Part shown: positions 1 to 8,030 of the stretch, piece by piece
How positions within the stretch are numbered: position 1 is the first letter of the stretch
Layout of the letters: each line of letters opens with the position of its first letter
Assembly (NCBI GenBank): GCA_035575035.1
Contig: DATLYH010000367.1
Location: forward strand, 1-20,703
Source of the DNA: DATLYH01 sp035575035
GTDB taxonomy: Bacteria > Planctomycetota > Planctomycetia > Gemmatales > Gemmataceae
Reading direction: 5' to 3'
Length of the DNA: 20,703 nt
Translations under genes and position numbers: made by a program
Notes under the pieces: generated by a model
What the model was told of the DNA's origin: nothing
Databases searched by the model: none
What the model saw: only the letters and a program-made list of their open reading frames with translations

Positions 1-2
1 CC

Positions 3-314
3 ACCCCGCCGCCGCTGCCGTGCGTGCAGGACTGGCCGGTCGAGGCCGCCTGCGCCGTGACCTATTGCGGCTGGCACGGCGAGGGGCTGAAGACGGTGGC
101 CGAGGCCGAGGAGTTCTTCGCCCGCATCTGCTTCGAAGTGGACCAGAAGATGGGGGAGCCGGCCGCCTGCCGCTGGTTCCTCAACTGGTTCGACGACACA
201 CCGCGCGACGAGATGCGCCGGCTGCTGCTGGCCGAGGTCAACCGCACCCTGGCCCAGCGCCACGGCGCCGCCGACGCCGCTCCCACGAGCACCGACGAGA
301 CTGCCGCCGCCTGA
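3..314 (+). CDS. Hypothetical protein, 5' end outside window
   Basis: The open frame is already open at the left edge, so this is probably the C-terminal part of a longer protein. The first possible internal start is a GTG at 24, but the frame upstream of it (proline-rich, then LPC) is also open and no ribosome binding site is visible. The readable part is rich in Cys, Trp and acidic residues (for example CAVTYCGWHG and CRWFLNWFDD) and ends in an Ala/Thr tail. No family was recognised. It lies on the same strand as two further small genes and may be cotranscribed with them. Confidence that the frame is coding is moderate, based on codon use and a sensible amphipathic protein. Confidence 0.5.
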   Translation, partial: TPPPLPCVQDWPVEAACAVTYCGWHGEGLKTVAEAEEFFARICFEVDQKMGEPAACRWFLNWFDDTPRDEMRRLLLAEVNRTLAQRHGAADAAPTSTDETAAA

Positions 315-397
315 ACAACGGCCGGGGCCGGACAACGTCACCGGAGGGAAGAGGCACGAAGCGCTTCCGATTCCTCACCATGCAGAGGGAATTTGCC

Positions 398-709
398 ATG
401 TTGTGTCGCCACTGCAAGCGTACCCGTTCCAACCGTCCGCGCGGCCTGTGCTGGGCGTGCTACTACACGCCCGGCGTCCGCGAGCTGTACCCTTCCACCA
501 GCAAGTTCGCCCGGCGCGGCGTGGATGACTTCAATGGCCGCGCCCCTTTGCCCACGACCCCGACCAAGGCCCTGCCGGGCACGCCCGAGAAGGTGGCGGT
601 GCTCGAGGAGCGAGCCCGCCTGCGCCAGACGCTCTGGCACCCCGACGACGCCGGCATGGGCGACTCCGTCGCGATAAGAGAAGAGGCACCGGTCCGCAAG
701 ACCGGCTGA
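398..709 (+). CDS. Small protein with two CxxC pairs (zinc-ribbon-like)
   Basis: This 103-residue protein starts with MLCRHCKRTRSNRPRGLCWA. C3/C6 and C18/C21 form two CxxC pairs spaced like a small treble-clef or zinc-ribbon site, followed by a basic stretch and the segment YPSTSKFARRGVDDFNG. The C-terminal part is Pro/Thr-rich and then helical (EKVAVLEERARLRQTLWHPD). ATG 398 is chosen over ATG 380 because AGAGGGA at 384-390 sits 7 bases before 398. Zinc binding and a nucleic-acid or scaffold role are inferred from the Cys spacing only. I recall similar small proteins in planctomycete genomes but cannot give a function. The stop overlaps a possible upstream start (709) of the next gene. Confidence 0.65.
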   Translation: MLCRHCKRTRSNRPRGLCWACYYTPGVRELYPSTSKFARRGVDDFNGRAPLPTTPTKALPGTPEKVAVLEERARLRQTLWHPDDAGMGDSVAIREEAPVRKTG

Positions 710-867
710 TGACTGGTCCCGCCGGCCGGGGTGGAGTGCCCGGCCGGCGGCGGAACGGGGAGGATGACCCGGCCAAGCCCCCAGCCGGTGCCACGACCGG
801 GAACAGCTTCGGAAGAGGATGGTTCACTCACCTCATCTTGGGGGACCCCAACTTTCCGGGAGAGAGC

Positions 868-1134
868 ATGATTATCCAGGTGATGGGTCGGTTGTGGGGC
901 GAGGACGGGATCCTGCTGGTCGAGGACGCCACTTCCAAACTCCTCCTCGCCGACGACACCCTGCCGAAGGACGTGGCGCTGAAAGTATACCTGGCAGTGG
1001 TAAAGCAGAAGCGGACTTCGGGAACGATCAAGAGCAGCGCGGACAAGATGACCTACGCCTGGAAGGTGCTGCCCTCGCAGCAACCCTTTCGGCAGCGGCC
1101 GCGGCGAGGCTGGCGGGCGGCAGCCCCCGTCTAG
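868..1134 (+). CDS. Small hypothetical protein
   Basis: This 88-residue product begins MIIQVMGRLWGEDGILLVED. ATG 868 is preferred because GGGAG at 858-862 lies 5 bases upstream. The same frame extends back to an ATG at 709 that overlaps the preceding stop, but that extension is Gly/Pro/Arg-rich and looks untranslated. The body alternates hydrophobic and charged residues (LLLADDTLPKDVALKVYLAV), suggesting a small mixed alpha/beta fold, and the tail is basic (RQRPRRGWR). No family was recognised. It is the last of three small plus-strand genes and converges on the glycosyltransferase gene with a 14-base gap. Confidence 0.5.
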   Translation: MIIQVMGRLWGEDGILLVEDATSKLLLADDTLPKDVALKVYLAVVKQKRTSGTIKSSADKMTYAWKVLPSQQPFRQRPRRGWRAAAPV

Positions 1135-1148
1135 CCGCACGCAGACAC

Positions 1149-2717
1149 TTACTCGCCCGGCAACGGGCAGGTGCGGAGCAGGACGAGCGGCTTCTCGTGT
1201 CCCCCGGCAACCAGGTCGCTGTTGCTCAACACCTCTTCCAACCGGGCCGACCGAAGCCAGCGCTGGCGCTCGCCGGCGCTGGTCGGCGGCATGACCACGT
1301 AATGCACTCCCGGTCGGGCCGCCCAGGCATCCAGGTCATCCCACCACACCAGCACATCCAGCGGCCGGCCGACATGGAACGCCAACGCGTGCGCCTCGGT
1401 CCGGAAGAAGAGAATCCGCTCCGGCGCGGGGGCCCGACGGCGGATCTCCGCCGCAAAGCGGCGATACTCGCGGCATGGCTCCCACCGCGGCAGGTTCCAA
1501 TCCACGTAGACCAACCAGCTCGCCGTCGTCATCCCCACGACCAGGGCAAAGCCGGCCGCCAGACAACGGGGCCGCCTTGTCTCGCGGAGCCAATGCTCCA
1601 TAACACATCCCAGAAACAACGCCGCACCGGGGTAAGCCGGCAGCAGGTAATCGGCCCGCTTGAAGCGGAAGCACGAGAGCACCGCCGCCATCGTCACCAA
1701 CCAGACCAGGCCGAAACGAGCCTCCGCATCCGCCCGCCACCACCCGCGCCTCACCAACCACCAACCGGCGACCAGCAAGAAGGGGCTCCACGGCAGCCAG
1801 TCGAGCAGGAGTTGCGGCCCGTAGAACCACCACGGATGCGCCCGCAGCCGCTCCGACCCGCCCAGGCCGCGCTCAATGTTGTGGTGCCAGAAGAAGACGC
1901 GCCAAAACTCGCCCGCGGTCTGCACATTGGCCCACACATACCACGGCACCGTCAGGCCCAGCACCAACGGCACGCCCCACCACAGCGATGACCAGGTGAC
2001 CGGGCGGCCGGTGCCGTCGGCCTTCCCCCGTCCACGGAGCAGGCACTCCGTCAGCAAGTGGACCGCGGCGACGGCGGCCGGCAGCACGACTGCAATCGGC
2101 CCCTTCAGGAGCAGACCGGCGGCGATGGCGAGGTAGGCAAGCAAGGTCCATCCGAACGAGCCGTTGTTTAGCCAAAGGCCCCCGAGGAGCGCCACCGATA
2201 CGGCCAGTGTCAGCGGCATGTCAATCCGACCGACGCGCGCCAGCCAGGTAAAGTGCATGGCGGTGGCCAGGACCAGGGCGGCGGTCAGCCCCGCGATCGG
2301 CCGGCCGCGCCGCCGGAGCAGGCTATAGACCAACAACACACAGCCGAGCGCCGCGACGGCTGCCGGCAGACGCACCGCCCAGGCATCGACCACCCCGCCG
2401 CGGCAGCAGGCGGCCCCCGCCACCAGCCAGTAGTACAGCGGCGGCTTTTGCAACTCGGGCCGGCCGTCGAAGAGCCGGGGCAGGCCCCAGCAGCCGTCGT
2501 CCAGGATCGTTTGCGCATCCTGGGCGGCGCGGGCCTCGTGGCTGTTCCACAGGTCGCGGTCAGCCAGCCGATGGAAGAAGAGGAACCCGCAGAAGAGTGA
2601 CAGGGTGACCAGGTGACCAGGTGACCAGGCAACCAGACGATGAATCGACCAGCCCGGCCTGGGGCCTGCAAAGGTCGAGCCTGCAAGGGTCGGGGCGTGT
2701 TCCGCTGGCGCGCTCAC
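1149..2717 (-). CDS. PMT/ArnT-like membrane glycosyltransferase (GT39/GT83 type)
   Basis: The 522-residue polytopic membrane protein has the layout of dolichyl/undecaprenyl-phosphate sugar transferases. A first membrane helix leads into DRDLWNSHEARAAQDA (about residues 53-68), the acidic first extracytoplasmic loop where the catalytic Asp lies. This is followed by KPPLYYWL (91-98), a classic motif of this family, and LARVGRIDMPLT. About ten hydrophobic helices follow, then a soluble C-terminal domain. The family moves a sugar from a polyprenyl-phosphate carrier to lipid A, protein or another acceptor on the outer face of the membrane; the acceptor here is unknown. GTG 2717 is supported by GGAG 7 bases upstream. 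It lies 47 bases downstream of the ABC exporter gene, so the two are probably one operon. An 8-base tandem repeat is translated within residues 28-41. Confidence 0.85.
   Translation of the reverse strand: MSAPAEHAPTLAGSTFAGPRPGWSIHRLVAWSPGHLVTLSLFCGFLFFHRLADRDLWNSHEARAAQDAQTILDDGCWGLPRLFDGRPELQKPPLYYWLVAGAACCRGGVVDAWAVRLPAAVAALGCVLLVYSLLRRRGRPIAGLTAALVLATAMHFTWLARVGRIDMPLTLAVSVALLGGLWLNNGSFGWTLLAYLAIAAGLLLKGPIAVVLPAAVAAVHLLTECLLRGRGKADGTGRPVTWSSLWWGVPLVLGLTVPWYVWANVQTAGEFWRVFFWHHNIERGLGGSERLRAHPWWFYGPQLLLDWLPWSPFLLVAGWWLVRRGWWRADAEARFGLVWLVTMAAVLSCFRFKRADYLLPAYPGAALFLGCVMEHWLRETRRPRCLAAGFALVVGMTTASWLVYVDWNLPRWEPCREYRRFAAEIRRRAPAPERILFFRTEAHALAFHVGRPLDVLVWWDDLDAWAARPGVHYVVMPPTSAGERQRWLRSARLEEVLSNSDLVAGGHEKPLVLLRTCPLPGE
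2596..2635. repeat. Five-unit 8-bp tandem repeat inside the glycosyltransferase gene
   Basis: Three exact GGTGACCA units (2604-2611, 2612-2619, 2620-2627) are flanked by a degenerate AGTGACAG unit (2596-2603) and GGCAACCA (2628-2635). The array lies inside the glycosyltransferase coding sequence, at the edge of its first membrane helix. A degenerate run of similar phase (TGTCTCCT, TGTGCCCG, TGTCACCC) is visible in the spacer near 2744-2767. Confidence 0.85.
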
Positions 2718-2764
2718 GATATCACTCCAGTCTCCTCCTGTCTCCTTGTGCCCGTGTCACCCTG

Positions 2765-4786
2765 TCAGGCCGACAGTCGCTGGAACTGGGCCTCGTGCAG
2801 CCGCTGATAGGCGGGGCAGCTAGCCAGCAGCTCGGCGTGGGTGCCGACTGCCGCGATCCGGCCGCCGTCCAGCACCACGATGCGGTCGGCCATCTCCAGC
2901 GTGTGCAGCCGGTGCGTGATCAGCAACACGGTGCGGCCGCGGGCAAACTCCTTCAGCGCCCGGTGGATCAGTGCCTCGCTCTCGGCGTCGTACTGGCTGG
3001 TGAACTCGTCCAGGATGAGGATGCTCGGATCGCGCAGCACCGCCCGGGCCAACGCCAGCCGCTGCTTCTGCCCGCCGGACAGTTTGGCCCCCGCCTCGCC
3101 GACCCGTGTCCGGTAGCCGGCGGGAAGGCGGATGATGAAGTCATGGGCGAAGGCCCGGCGGGCGGCCCGTTCAACATCCTCGGCCCGGGCGTGCCGCCGG
3201 CCGTAGGCGATGTTGTTGTAGACCGTGTCATCGAACAGGACCGTCTCCTGCGTCACCAGGCCGACCTGCCGCCGCAGGCTCCGCAGGTTCACCCGGCGGA
3301 GATCGAAGCCGTCGATCAGGACCGAACCGTGATCCGGGTCGTAGAAGCGCGGCAAGAGGCTGGCCAGCGTCGTCTTGCCGCAACCGTTCTTGCCCACCAG
3401 GGCGACCGTCTCGCCGAAGTGAATCGTCAGGTCGATATTGGCCAGGACCGGCCGGCCCGGCTCATAGGAGAAGCAGACGTTGCGGAACTCGATGGTTGAG
3501 CGGTGCCGTGGCAGCCGGGGACCGCCGCTGTTGCCGGTCACCCGCGGCCGACGGTCGGCGAAGGCGAAGACCCGGTCCGCTGCGGCGCAACCGGCCTGGA
3601 TGCGCGTGTAGACCGTCGAGAGTTTGCGCACCGGGTCGGCAATGGCCGCCAAAAGGACATACAGCTGCAACAACGACTCCGGCTCCAGCGGCTGCAAGGC
3701 GATCCGCACTCCCAGCAGGTGCGTTCGCCGCTCCAGCACCACATAGGCCCCGACCAGCAGGGCGCCGGCCACCGCCACCATCCCGAGCAGCTCGACCACC
3801 GGCCCGCTCAACGCATCGAGCCGCACTACCTGCATCGCCTTGTGGTAGTAGTCGCGGGTGGCGCCGCGGAACCGGCAGCGTTCGTAGGGCTCGCGGGTGA
3901 AGGCCTTGACCACCCGGATGCCCTGGAAGGTCTCTTGCAGGATTTTGTAGATGTTCGTGGTCCGTTCCAGTAGCCGCCGCGTCGCCCGCTTCATGGTCCG
4001 GCCGACCTTGGTCAGGATGAACAGGGCCACCGGCACCACCACCAAAAACAGCAACGTCAGGCGCCAGCTGACCCAGCAGGCGATCAGGACGCAGCTCAAG
4101 GCCCGCAGCGGCTCGGCCACCAGCTTGCCGTACAGCGTCTTCAGCCCGCCGCCGAGTTGGTCCATGTCGCTGGTGAAGCGGGCCATTAGCTCGGGGGTGC
4201 CCGGCTCGCCGAAACTCTCCACATCCAGACGGATGACATTTCGGAAGAGACGGTTGCGCAGGTCGAACAGCGACCGGTTGACCACGCCGCCGACCAGCGC
4301 TTCCTGGCCGAACTCGAAGATCCCCTTGATCGCCACTCCGAGCACAACCAAGCCGGTCAGGCAAGCCAGCGTCCGGAAGCAGTCGGTGGGCAGGAAGCGG
4401 TAGATATACGTTCGCGCCAGCTGGTAGCGGTACAGTTCGGTCCGGGCCGCCTGGAGCTTGCTGTCGAGCCGAGCCAGTGCGCCGGTTAGCTCGCGCTGCT
4501 GCTCGTCGCGGCGATGGCTGGGAGGCTCCTCGCTCAGCCGCTTCGCCTGCCGGGCCATCTTCTCCGCCTGGGTCTGCCAGGCGTCGATGAGTTTCTGCGT
4601 TTCGGTGATGCGCTCGTCCACCCACTCCTGGAGCGGCTGCTGGTTGCCGAGAACCTTCAAGACCGGGTAGATGGCGGTGAAGTTCAGGCCCCACAGGGCG
4701 GCCGCCAGAAGGGCGCAGACGACCGACAGCGCCAGCCGGCGCCGGTAGGGCCACGAGTATCGGAGAACGCGCAGGAAGTTCTTCAT
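2765..4786 (-). CDS. ABC exporter, fused permease/ATPase, MsbA-like
   Basis: The 673-residue protein has a six-helix ABC membrane domain followed by a nucleotide-binding domain. Walker A is GKNGCGKTT near residue 465, the signature LSGGQKQRLALARAV is near 566, Walker B ILILDEF is near 589, and the H-loop LLITHRL is near 620. Half-transporters of this class dimerise in the inner membrane and flip lipids, lipid A or glycolipids, or export peptides. Two features are unusual. An insertion of about 80 residues (about 48-130) between the first two helices is highly charged and predicted coiled-coil. The Walker B/D-loop reads DEFTSQYD instead of the usual DEATSALD. The pairing with a polyprenyl-sugar transferase suggests envelope glycolipid transport. 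No clear ribosome binding site precedes ATG 4786. Confidence 0.9.
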   Translation of the reverse strand: MKNFLRVLRYSWPYRRRLALSVVCALLAAALWGLNFTAIYPVLKVLGNQQPLQEWVDERITETQKLIDAWQTQAEKMARQAKRLSEEPPSHRRDEQQRELTGALARLDSKLQAARTELYRYQLARTYIYRFLPTDCFRTLACLTGLVVLGVAIKGIFEFGQEALVGGVVNRSLFDLRNRLFRNVIRLDVESFGEPGTPELMARFTSDMDQLGGGLKTLYGKLVAEPLRALSCVLIACWVSWRLTLLFLVVVPVALFILTKVGRTMKRATRRLLERTTNIYKILQETFQGIRVVKAFTREPYERCRFRGATRDYYHKAMQVVRLDALSGPVVELLGMVAVAGALLVGAYVVLERRTHLLGVRIALQPLEPESLLQLYVLLAAIADPVRKLSTVYTRIQAGCAAADRVFAFADRRPRVTGNSGGPRLPRHRSTIEFRNVCFSYEPGRPVLANIDLTIHFGETVALVGKNGCGKTTLASLLPRFYDPDHGSVLIDGFDLRRVNLRSLRRQVGLVTQETVLFDDTVYNNIAYGRRHARAEDVERAARRAFAHDFIIRLPAGYRTRVGEAGAKLSGGQKQRLALARAVLRDPSILILDEFTSQYDAESEALIHRALKEFARGRTVLLITHRLHTLEMADRIVVLDGGRIAAVGTHAELLASCPAYQRLHEAQFQRLSA

Positions 4787-4910
4787 GAGCGCGGGGCGGT
4801 CCAGGGGGCTTACAGGCGGACGGGCTGCGGCTTCTCAGGGGGCAGGCTGTTGTAGCAAATCGCCCCCTGGGGCACAAGGCGGCTTGCTCAACACGGGAAG
4901 CGCCTACCTC

Positions 4911-5059
4911 CCGAGCCCGGAGCGCTGGCGCCGGGTTCGGCGTTCCCCGTCGCTCACGCTCCGGGCTCGGAAGAGCGCTGGCGCCGGGTTCGGCGTTCCC
5001 CGTCGCTCACGCTCCGGGCTCGGAAGAACGTCACCCGTCGCTCACGCTCCGGGCTCGGA
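4911..5059. repeat. GC-rich dispersed repeat array A, inverted and tandem copies
   Basis: One copy in plus orientation begins at 4911 with CCGAGCCCGGAGCG. It is followed by two exact 53-base direct repeats (4921-4973 and 4974-5026), each ending in the reverse complement CGCTCCGGGCTCGG, and a partial 26-base copy (5034-5059). The inverted arms 4911-4924 and the ends of the 53-base units can form long hairpins. The same element, CCGAGCCCGGAGCG followed by a GCGACGGG end, forms a second array at 9481-9597. The arrangement resembles REP/BIME-type bacterial intergenic repeats. Confidence 0.85.
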
Positions 5060-5080
5060 CAGTTGACGCTCTTCCGGTAG

Positions 5081-5109
5081 TTGACAGACGGTCCCCCAAG
5101 CCCTATCCT
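5081..5109 (+). promoter_or_regulatory. Sigma70-type promoter for the Tat-secreted protein
   Basis: TTGACA (5081-5086) and TATCCT (5104-5109) are separated by exactly 17 bases. The predicted transcription start near 5116 leaves a leader of about 54 bases before ATG 5170. The box lies just downstream of repeat array A. Confidence 0.6.
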
Positions 5110-5169
5110 CCGCTGAACGAATCGTTGCACCCGCCAACCTTCCACGCCACCTCTTACCCGGAGGCTCCC

Positions 5170-6519
5170 ATGCGAAGGACAAACGCCGCGATGGATTTTT
5201 CCCGATCATCCCTATCCCGGCGGCCGAGCCGCCGGCAGTTCCTGGCCGCTGCGGCCCCGGCACTCCTCGCGGCAGGGGCAGCCCCTTCCCTTTCCTCCGC
5301 GAGGGAACAGGCGAAGGGGCCAAGCGCGGATGATCCGTTCCTGGAAAGCCAGCGCATGCCGGAGCCGAAGGTTGTCCTGCCGACCAACGGCATCCCCCGT
5401 CAGGGACCGCCGAAGCGGATCGCCGCCATCACCACCGCCTACTGGAAGTACTCGCATGCCGACGACATCATCACCAAGTTCATCGAGGGCTACGCGATTG
5501 TCGGCCGCATCCATCAGCCCCACTGTCGGGTGGTCAGCCTGTACATCGAGCAATTCCCCGACACCGATATCGGCCGGGGGATGGCGGCCCGCTACAAGGT
5601 GCCGCTGTTCAAGACGCCCGGCGAAACCCTGACCCTGGGCGGCCGGGACCTGGCCGTGGACGGCGTGCTCCTGATCGGCGAGCACGGCGACTATCCAATC
5701 AACGAGAAGGGGCAGAAGCTCTATCCGCGGCGGCGGCTGTTTGAGGAGATCGTCAAGGTCTTCCGGGCCACCGGCAAGAGCGTGCCGGTCTACAACGACA
5801 AGCACTTCTCGTACTCCTGGGAAGATGCGAAGTGGATGTACGACCAGAGCCGGGAGCTTGGCTTTCCGATGATGGCCGGCTCCAGTGTGCCGGTTGCCTG
5901 GCGCCGGCCGCCGCTGGAGCTACGGGCCGGCACCCGGCTGGAAGGGGCGCTGGGGGTCGGCTATGGCGGGATCGAGTCGTATGGCTTCCACACGCTGGAG
6001 GCGTTGCAGGCCTTCGCGGAACGTCGGCAGGGGGGCGAGACCGGCGTCCGCGCCGTGCAGTGCTTGCAAGGGGAGGCGGCGTGGCAGGCAGCCCGGCAGG
6101 GGTTGTGGAGCCGGGAATTACTGGATGTGGCCCTGGCCGCCGTGCCGGTGAAGCATGGCCAGCTGGAGGAGGCCGACCGCGACGCCACGGTCTTCCTGAT
6201 CGAGTACGCCGACGGCCTGCGCGGGGCCGGCTATATCTCGGCGCGGCATGTGGCCGAGTTCGCCGCCGCGGTCAAGCCGGCGGGCGGTCGGCCGGCCGGA
6301 ACCTGGTGCTACCTGCCCAAGCCGCAGCGCGACCATTTCAGTTTCCTGTGCAACCACATTGAGAAAATGTTCCTGACCGGCAAGCCGAGCTATCCGGTGG
6401 AACGGACCCTGCTGACGACCGGCATGCTCGCCTTCCTGATGGACTCGCGCCACGCCGGCGGCCGCCGTCTGGAAACCCCGGAGCTGAGCAAAATCCGCTA
6501 CCAGCCGGCCGATGCATGA
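5170..6519 (+). CDS. Tat-secreted conserved planctomycete-type protein
   Basis: The 449-residue product opens with a twin-arginine signal: SRRQFLAAAAPALLAAGAAP at about residues 20-39, with likely cleavage after SSA near residue 44. ATG 5170 is chosen because GGAGG ends 5 bases upstream; the upstream TTG at 5125 in the same frame has no such site. The mature part has conserved-looking blocks, including KRIAAITTAYWKYSHADDII, LLIGEHGDYPINEKGQ, YPRRRLFEEI and RRQGGETGVRAVQCLQG. I recognise this as a family common in planctomycetes and related bacteria but with no established activity. The N-terminal part could adopt a Rossmann-like fold. Export by Tat suggests folding, perhaps with a cofactor, before transport. 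It is a single-gene unit with its own promoter. Confidence 0.8.
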   Translation: MRRTNAAMDFSRSSLSRRPSRRQFLAAAAPALLAAGAAPSLSSAREQAKGPSADDPFLESQRMPEPKVVLPTNGIPRQGPPKRIAAITTAYWKYSHADDIITKFIEGYAIVGRIHQPHCRVVSLYIEQFPDTDIGRGMAARYKVPLFKTPGETLTLGGRDLAVDGVLLIGEHGDYPINEKGQKLYPRRRLFEEIVKVFRATGKSVPVYNDKHFSYSWEDAKWMYDQSRELGFPMMAGSSVPVAWRRPPLELRAGTRLEGALGVGYGGIESYGFHTLEALQAFAERRQGGETGVRAVQCLQGEAAWQAARQGLWSRELLDVALAAVPVKHGQLEEADRDATVFLIEYADGLRGAGYISARHVAEFAAAVKPAGGRPAGTWCYLPKPQRDHFSFLCNHIEKMFLTGKPSYPVERTLLTTGMLAFLMDSRHAGGRRLETPELSKIRYQPADA

Positions 6520-6753
6520 TAGGGGATCAGAAGGCAAGGATCCGAGATCCGGCTGCGCTGTTGAAGTCCTGGAGAGTGTGGCCGGGGGGTCGCTGCGTTC
6601 CGCCCCGGCCACCCCGGATGGCACGGCCGGGCCTGGGCGCTGGCATAAGCAATCCGAAAATCAGGATAAAGTTGATCCCTTTCATGGTCCGGCCTCCTCG
6701 GGAACATCGTTCCCATCTTATCGACTACCGCGGGTCGGGGCGGTGACGCCGAA
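6520..6753. other. Intergenic region between convergent genes, with a GC-rich inverted repeat
   Basis: This gap lies between two convergent stop codons. It contains a 10-bp perfect inverted repeat, GTGGCCGGGG (6578-6587) and CCCCGGCCAC (6603-6612), with a 15-base loop. No T-run follows, so it is not a standard intrinsic terminator. The same arms recur at 15787-15859. The open frames crossing this gap show no family signature and lack ribosome binding sites. Confidence 0.6.
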
Positions 6754-8022
6754 TCACCGGCCGTACCAGGCGATAAGCCGGCTCAATTCGCCGGTGCGGG
6801 CCAGGATGCGGAAGGCCAGCTTCTGCCGCGGCGTCCCCAGGATGCGGTTGAAACCGAAGTGATCATCCACCAAACTGATGGCGTGCAGCAGTCCCTCGAT
6901 GCCGGGCTGGGCCAGAGCCCGGGTCAGCCAGGCGATCGCCGGATAGGTTGCCGCCAGCATCTCCAACCCGTCCCAGAAGGCGATGCCGAAGTTGGTCGCG
7001 CCGGCGAACTGGAGCGAAGCCACCTTGACGCTGTAATAGCGCTCCAGCACCTGCTCGGCTTCCTCGGACCGGGGCGTCGGCGTCGCTTCGACCTGCTCGA
7101 AGGTTGTCTCCGGCAGGAAGGCGTTGAGGCGCGGCACGGTCCCCCGACCGCGGGCAAACCGCCAGGCCGCTCCCAGCAAGGTCCATCGTCCCTGGGCCGC
7201 CAGGCCGCGGTGCGGGCCCTGGTCCTTGCGGGCGAACAGGGCCAGGATTTGACGGAACAGCACCCGCCCCATCCAGCTCGGCGGCGGCATCGCGGCCGGG
7301 TCGGCCGGCACCTCGCCTTCCAGGCTGGCGCTGATCAGGCCGAGGAACTCGGTCAGCTGGCCCCCCTTGACCACATCGAAGCGGGCCTGCCGGCAGAGGC
7401 TGGCCAGAGCGAGACATTTCCGCAGGCGGCGCTCGACGCGGTCGGCCGGGTTGCGGACCAGCGCCAGCAGGGCCTGCACAAAGCGCATCAGGTCGGACCA
7501 CTCGACGCGCTGCCGGCCCTGGAGTGGGGGCGGCGGCAGGTCGGCGGTGCTGGGATTGCCGGGCAACCCCTCGCGGCGGGCGAGTTGGTCCGCGAACTCG
7601 GCCAGGTCCTTATCATGGGCGGTGAGCGGCCGGCCCTTGCTGGCCGCGGCTGAGGGGCAGGCGAAGCGCAAGCCGACGCGCCAATGATTGCCCGCGGGCA
7701 CCAGGATAAAGGGGAAGAGCCGGCACGGCAGCGGCTTGGCCGCGGCGCCGAAGCGCTCATGGATGCGGCAGCGCCCCTGGTCGCTGAGGAAGATGCAACT
7801 GCCGTCGGCGCGCCGGCGGAGCTGCCACCGCCGCGCCCACCACGGGCCGCGCCGGCTGAACAGGGGCAGGTCGGCGAACTCCGGCTGCGCCTGCCAACCT
7901 TGCGCCTCGATCCGCTGCCGCTCCTCGTCGGTGATCGTGACCTGGTATTCTTTGCAGCAGTTGCCGCACACGTGGCAGTCCCAGTTTTGCAGGACCGGCA
8001 GGTGGCGGACGGGGAGAGACAT
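6754..8022 (-). CDS. YkgJ-family cysteine-cluster (putative Fe-S) protein
   Basis: The 422-residue protein starts near an NWDCHVCGNCCKEY motif (C16, C19, C22, C23). C76, C85 (in GRCRIHE), C100 (in KPLPCRLFPF) and C122 follow. This spacing matches the YkgJ / CxxCxxCC family (formerly UPF0153), proposed to coordinate iron-sulfur or zinc; FliB-type lysine methylases share it. The remaining 300 residues are helical and unassigned, making the protein longer than minimal YkgJ proteins. The catalytic role is unknown. ATG 8022 lacks a clear Shine-Dalgarno site; instead the upstream sequence holds a GGGGTCA heptamer repeat. The gene follows the zinc-ribbon membrane protein on the same strand, 154 bases away. 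Confidence 0.8.
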   Translation of the reverse strand: MSLPVRHLPVLQNWDCHVCGNCCKEYQVTITDEERQRIEAQGWQAQPEFADLPLFSRRGPWWARRWQLRRRADGSCIFLSDQGRCRIHERFGAAAKPLPCRLFPFILVPAGNHWRVGLRFACPSAAASKGRPLTAHDKDLAEFADQLARREGLPGNPSTADLPPPPLQGRQRVEWSDLMRFVQALLALVRNPADRVERRLRKCLALASLCRQARFDVVKGGQLTEFLGLISASLEGEVPADPAAMPPPSWMGRVLFRQILALFARKDQGPHRGLAAQGRWTLLGAAWRFARGRGTVPRLNAFLPETTFEQVEATPTPRSEEAEQVLERYYSVKVASLQFAGATNFGIAFWDGLEMLAATYPAIAWLTRALAQPGIEGLLHAISLVDDHFGFNRILGTPRQKLAFRILARTGELSRLIAWYGR

Positions 8023-8030
8023 GATTTGTT

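Larger units (their letters stand above)
4787..5169. other. Intergenic region between divergent genes
   Basis: These 383 bases separate the minus-strand ABC exporter from the plus-strand Tat protein. The left part has an 8-bp inverted repeat, CCAGGGGG (4801-4808) and CCCCCTGG (4863-4870), of unknown meaning. The middle holds the GC-rich repeat array (4911-5059), and the right part holds a promoter (5081-5109). No additional coding frame is convincing. Confidence 0.7.

Noticed and set aside
819..1991. Long plus-strand open frame opposite the glycosyltransferase gene
   Set aside because: Its composition is Arg/Pro/Gln/His-rich without hydrophobic core segments, and the opposite strand carries a clear membrane enzyme with family motifs.
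3462..4877. Long minus-strand frame overlapping the ABC exporter in another phase
   Set aside because: It lacks ABC motifs and is Arg/Pro/Gly-rich; the exporter frame contains all catalytic motifs.
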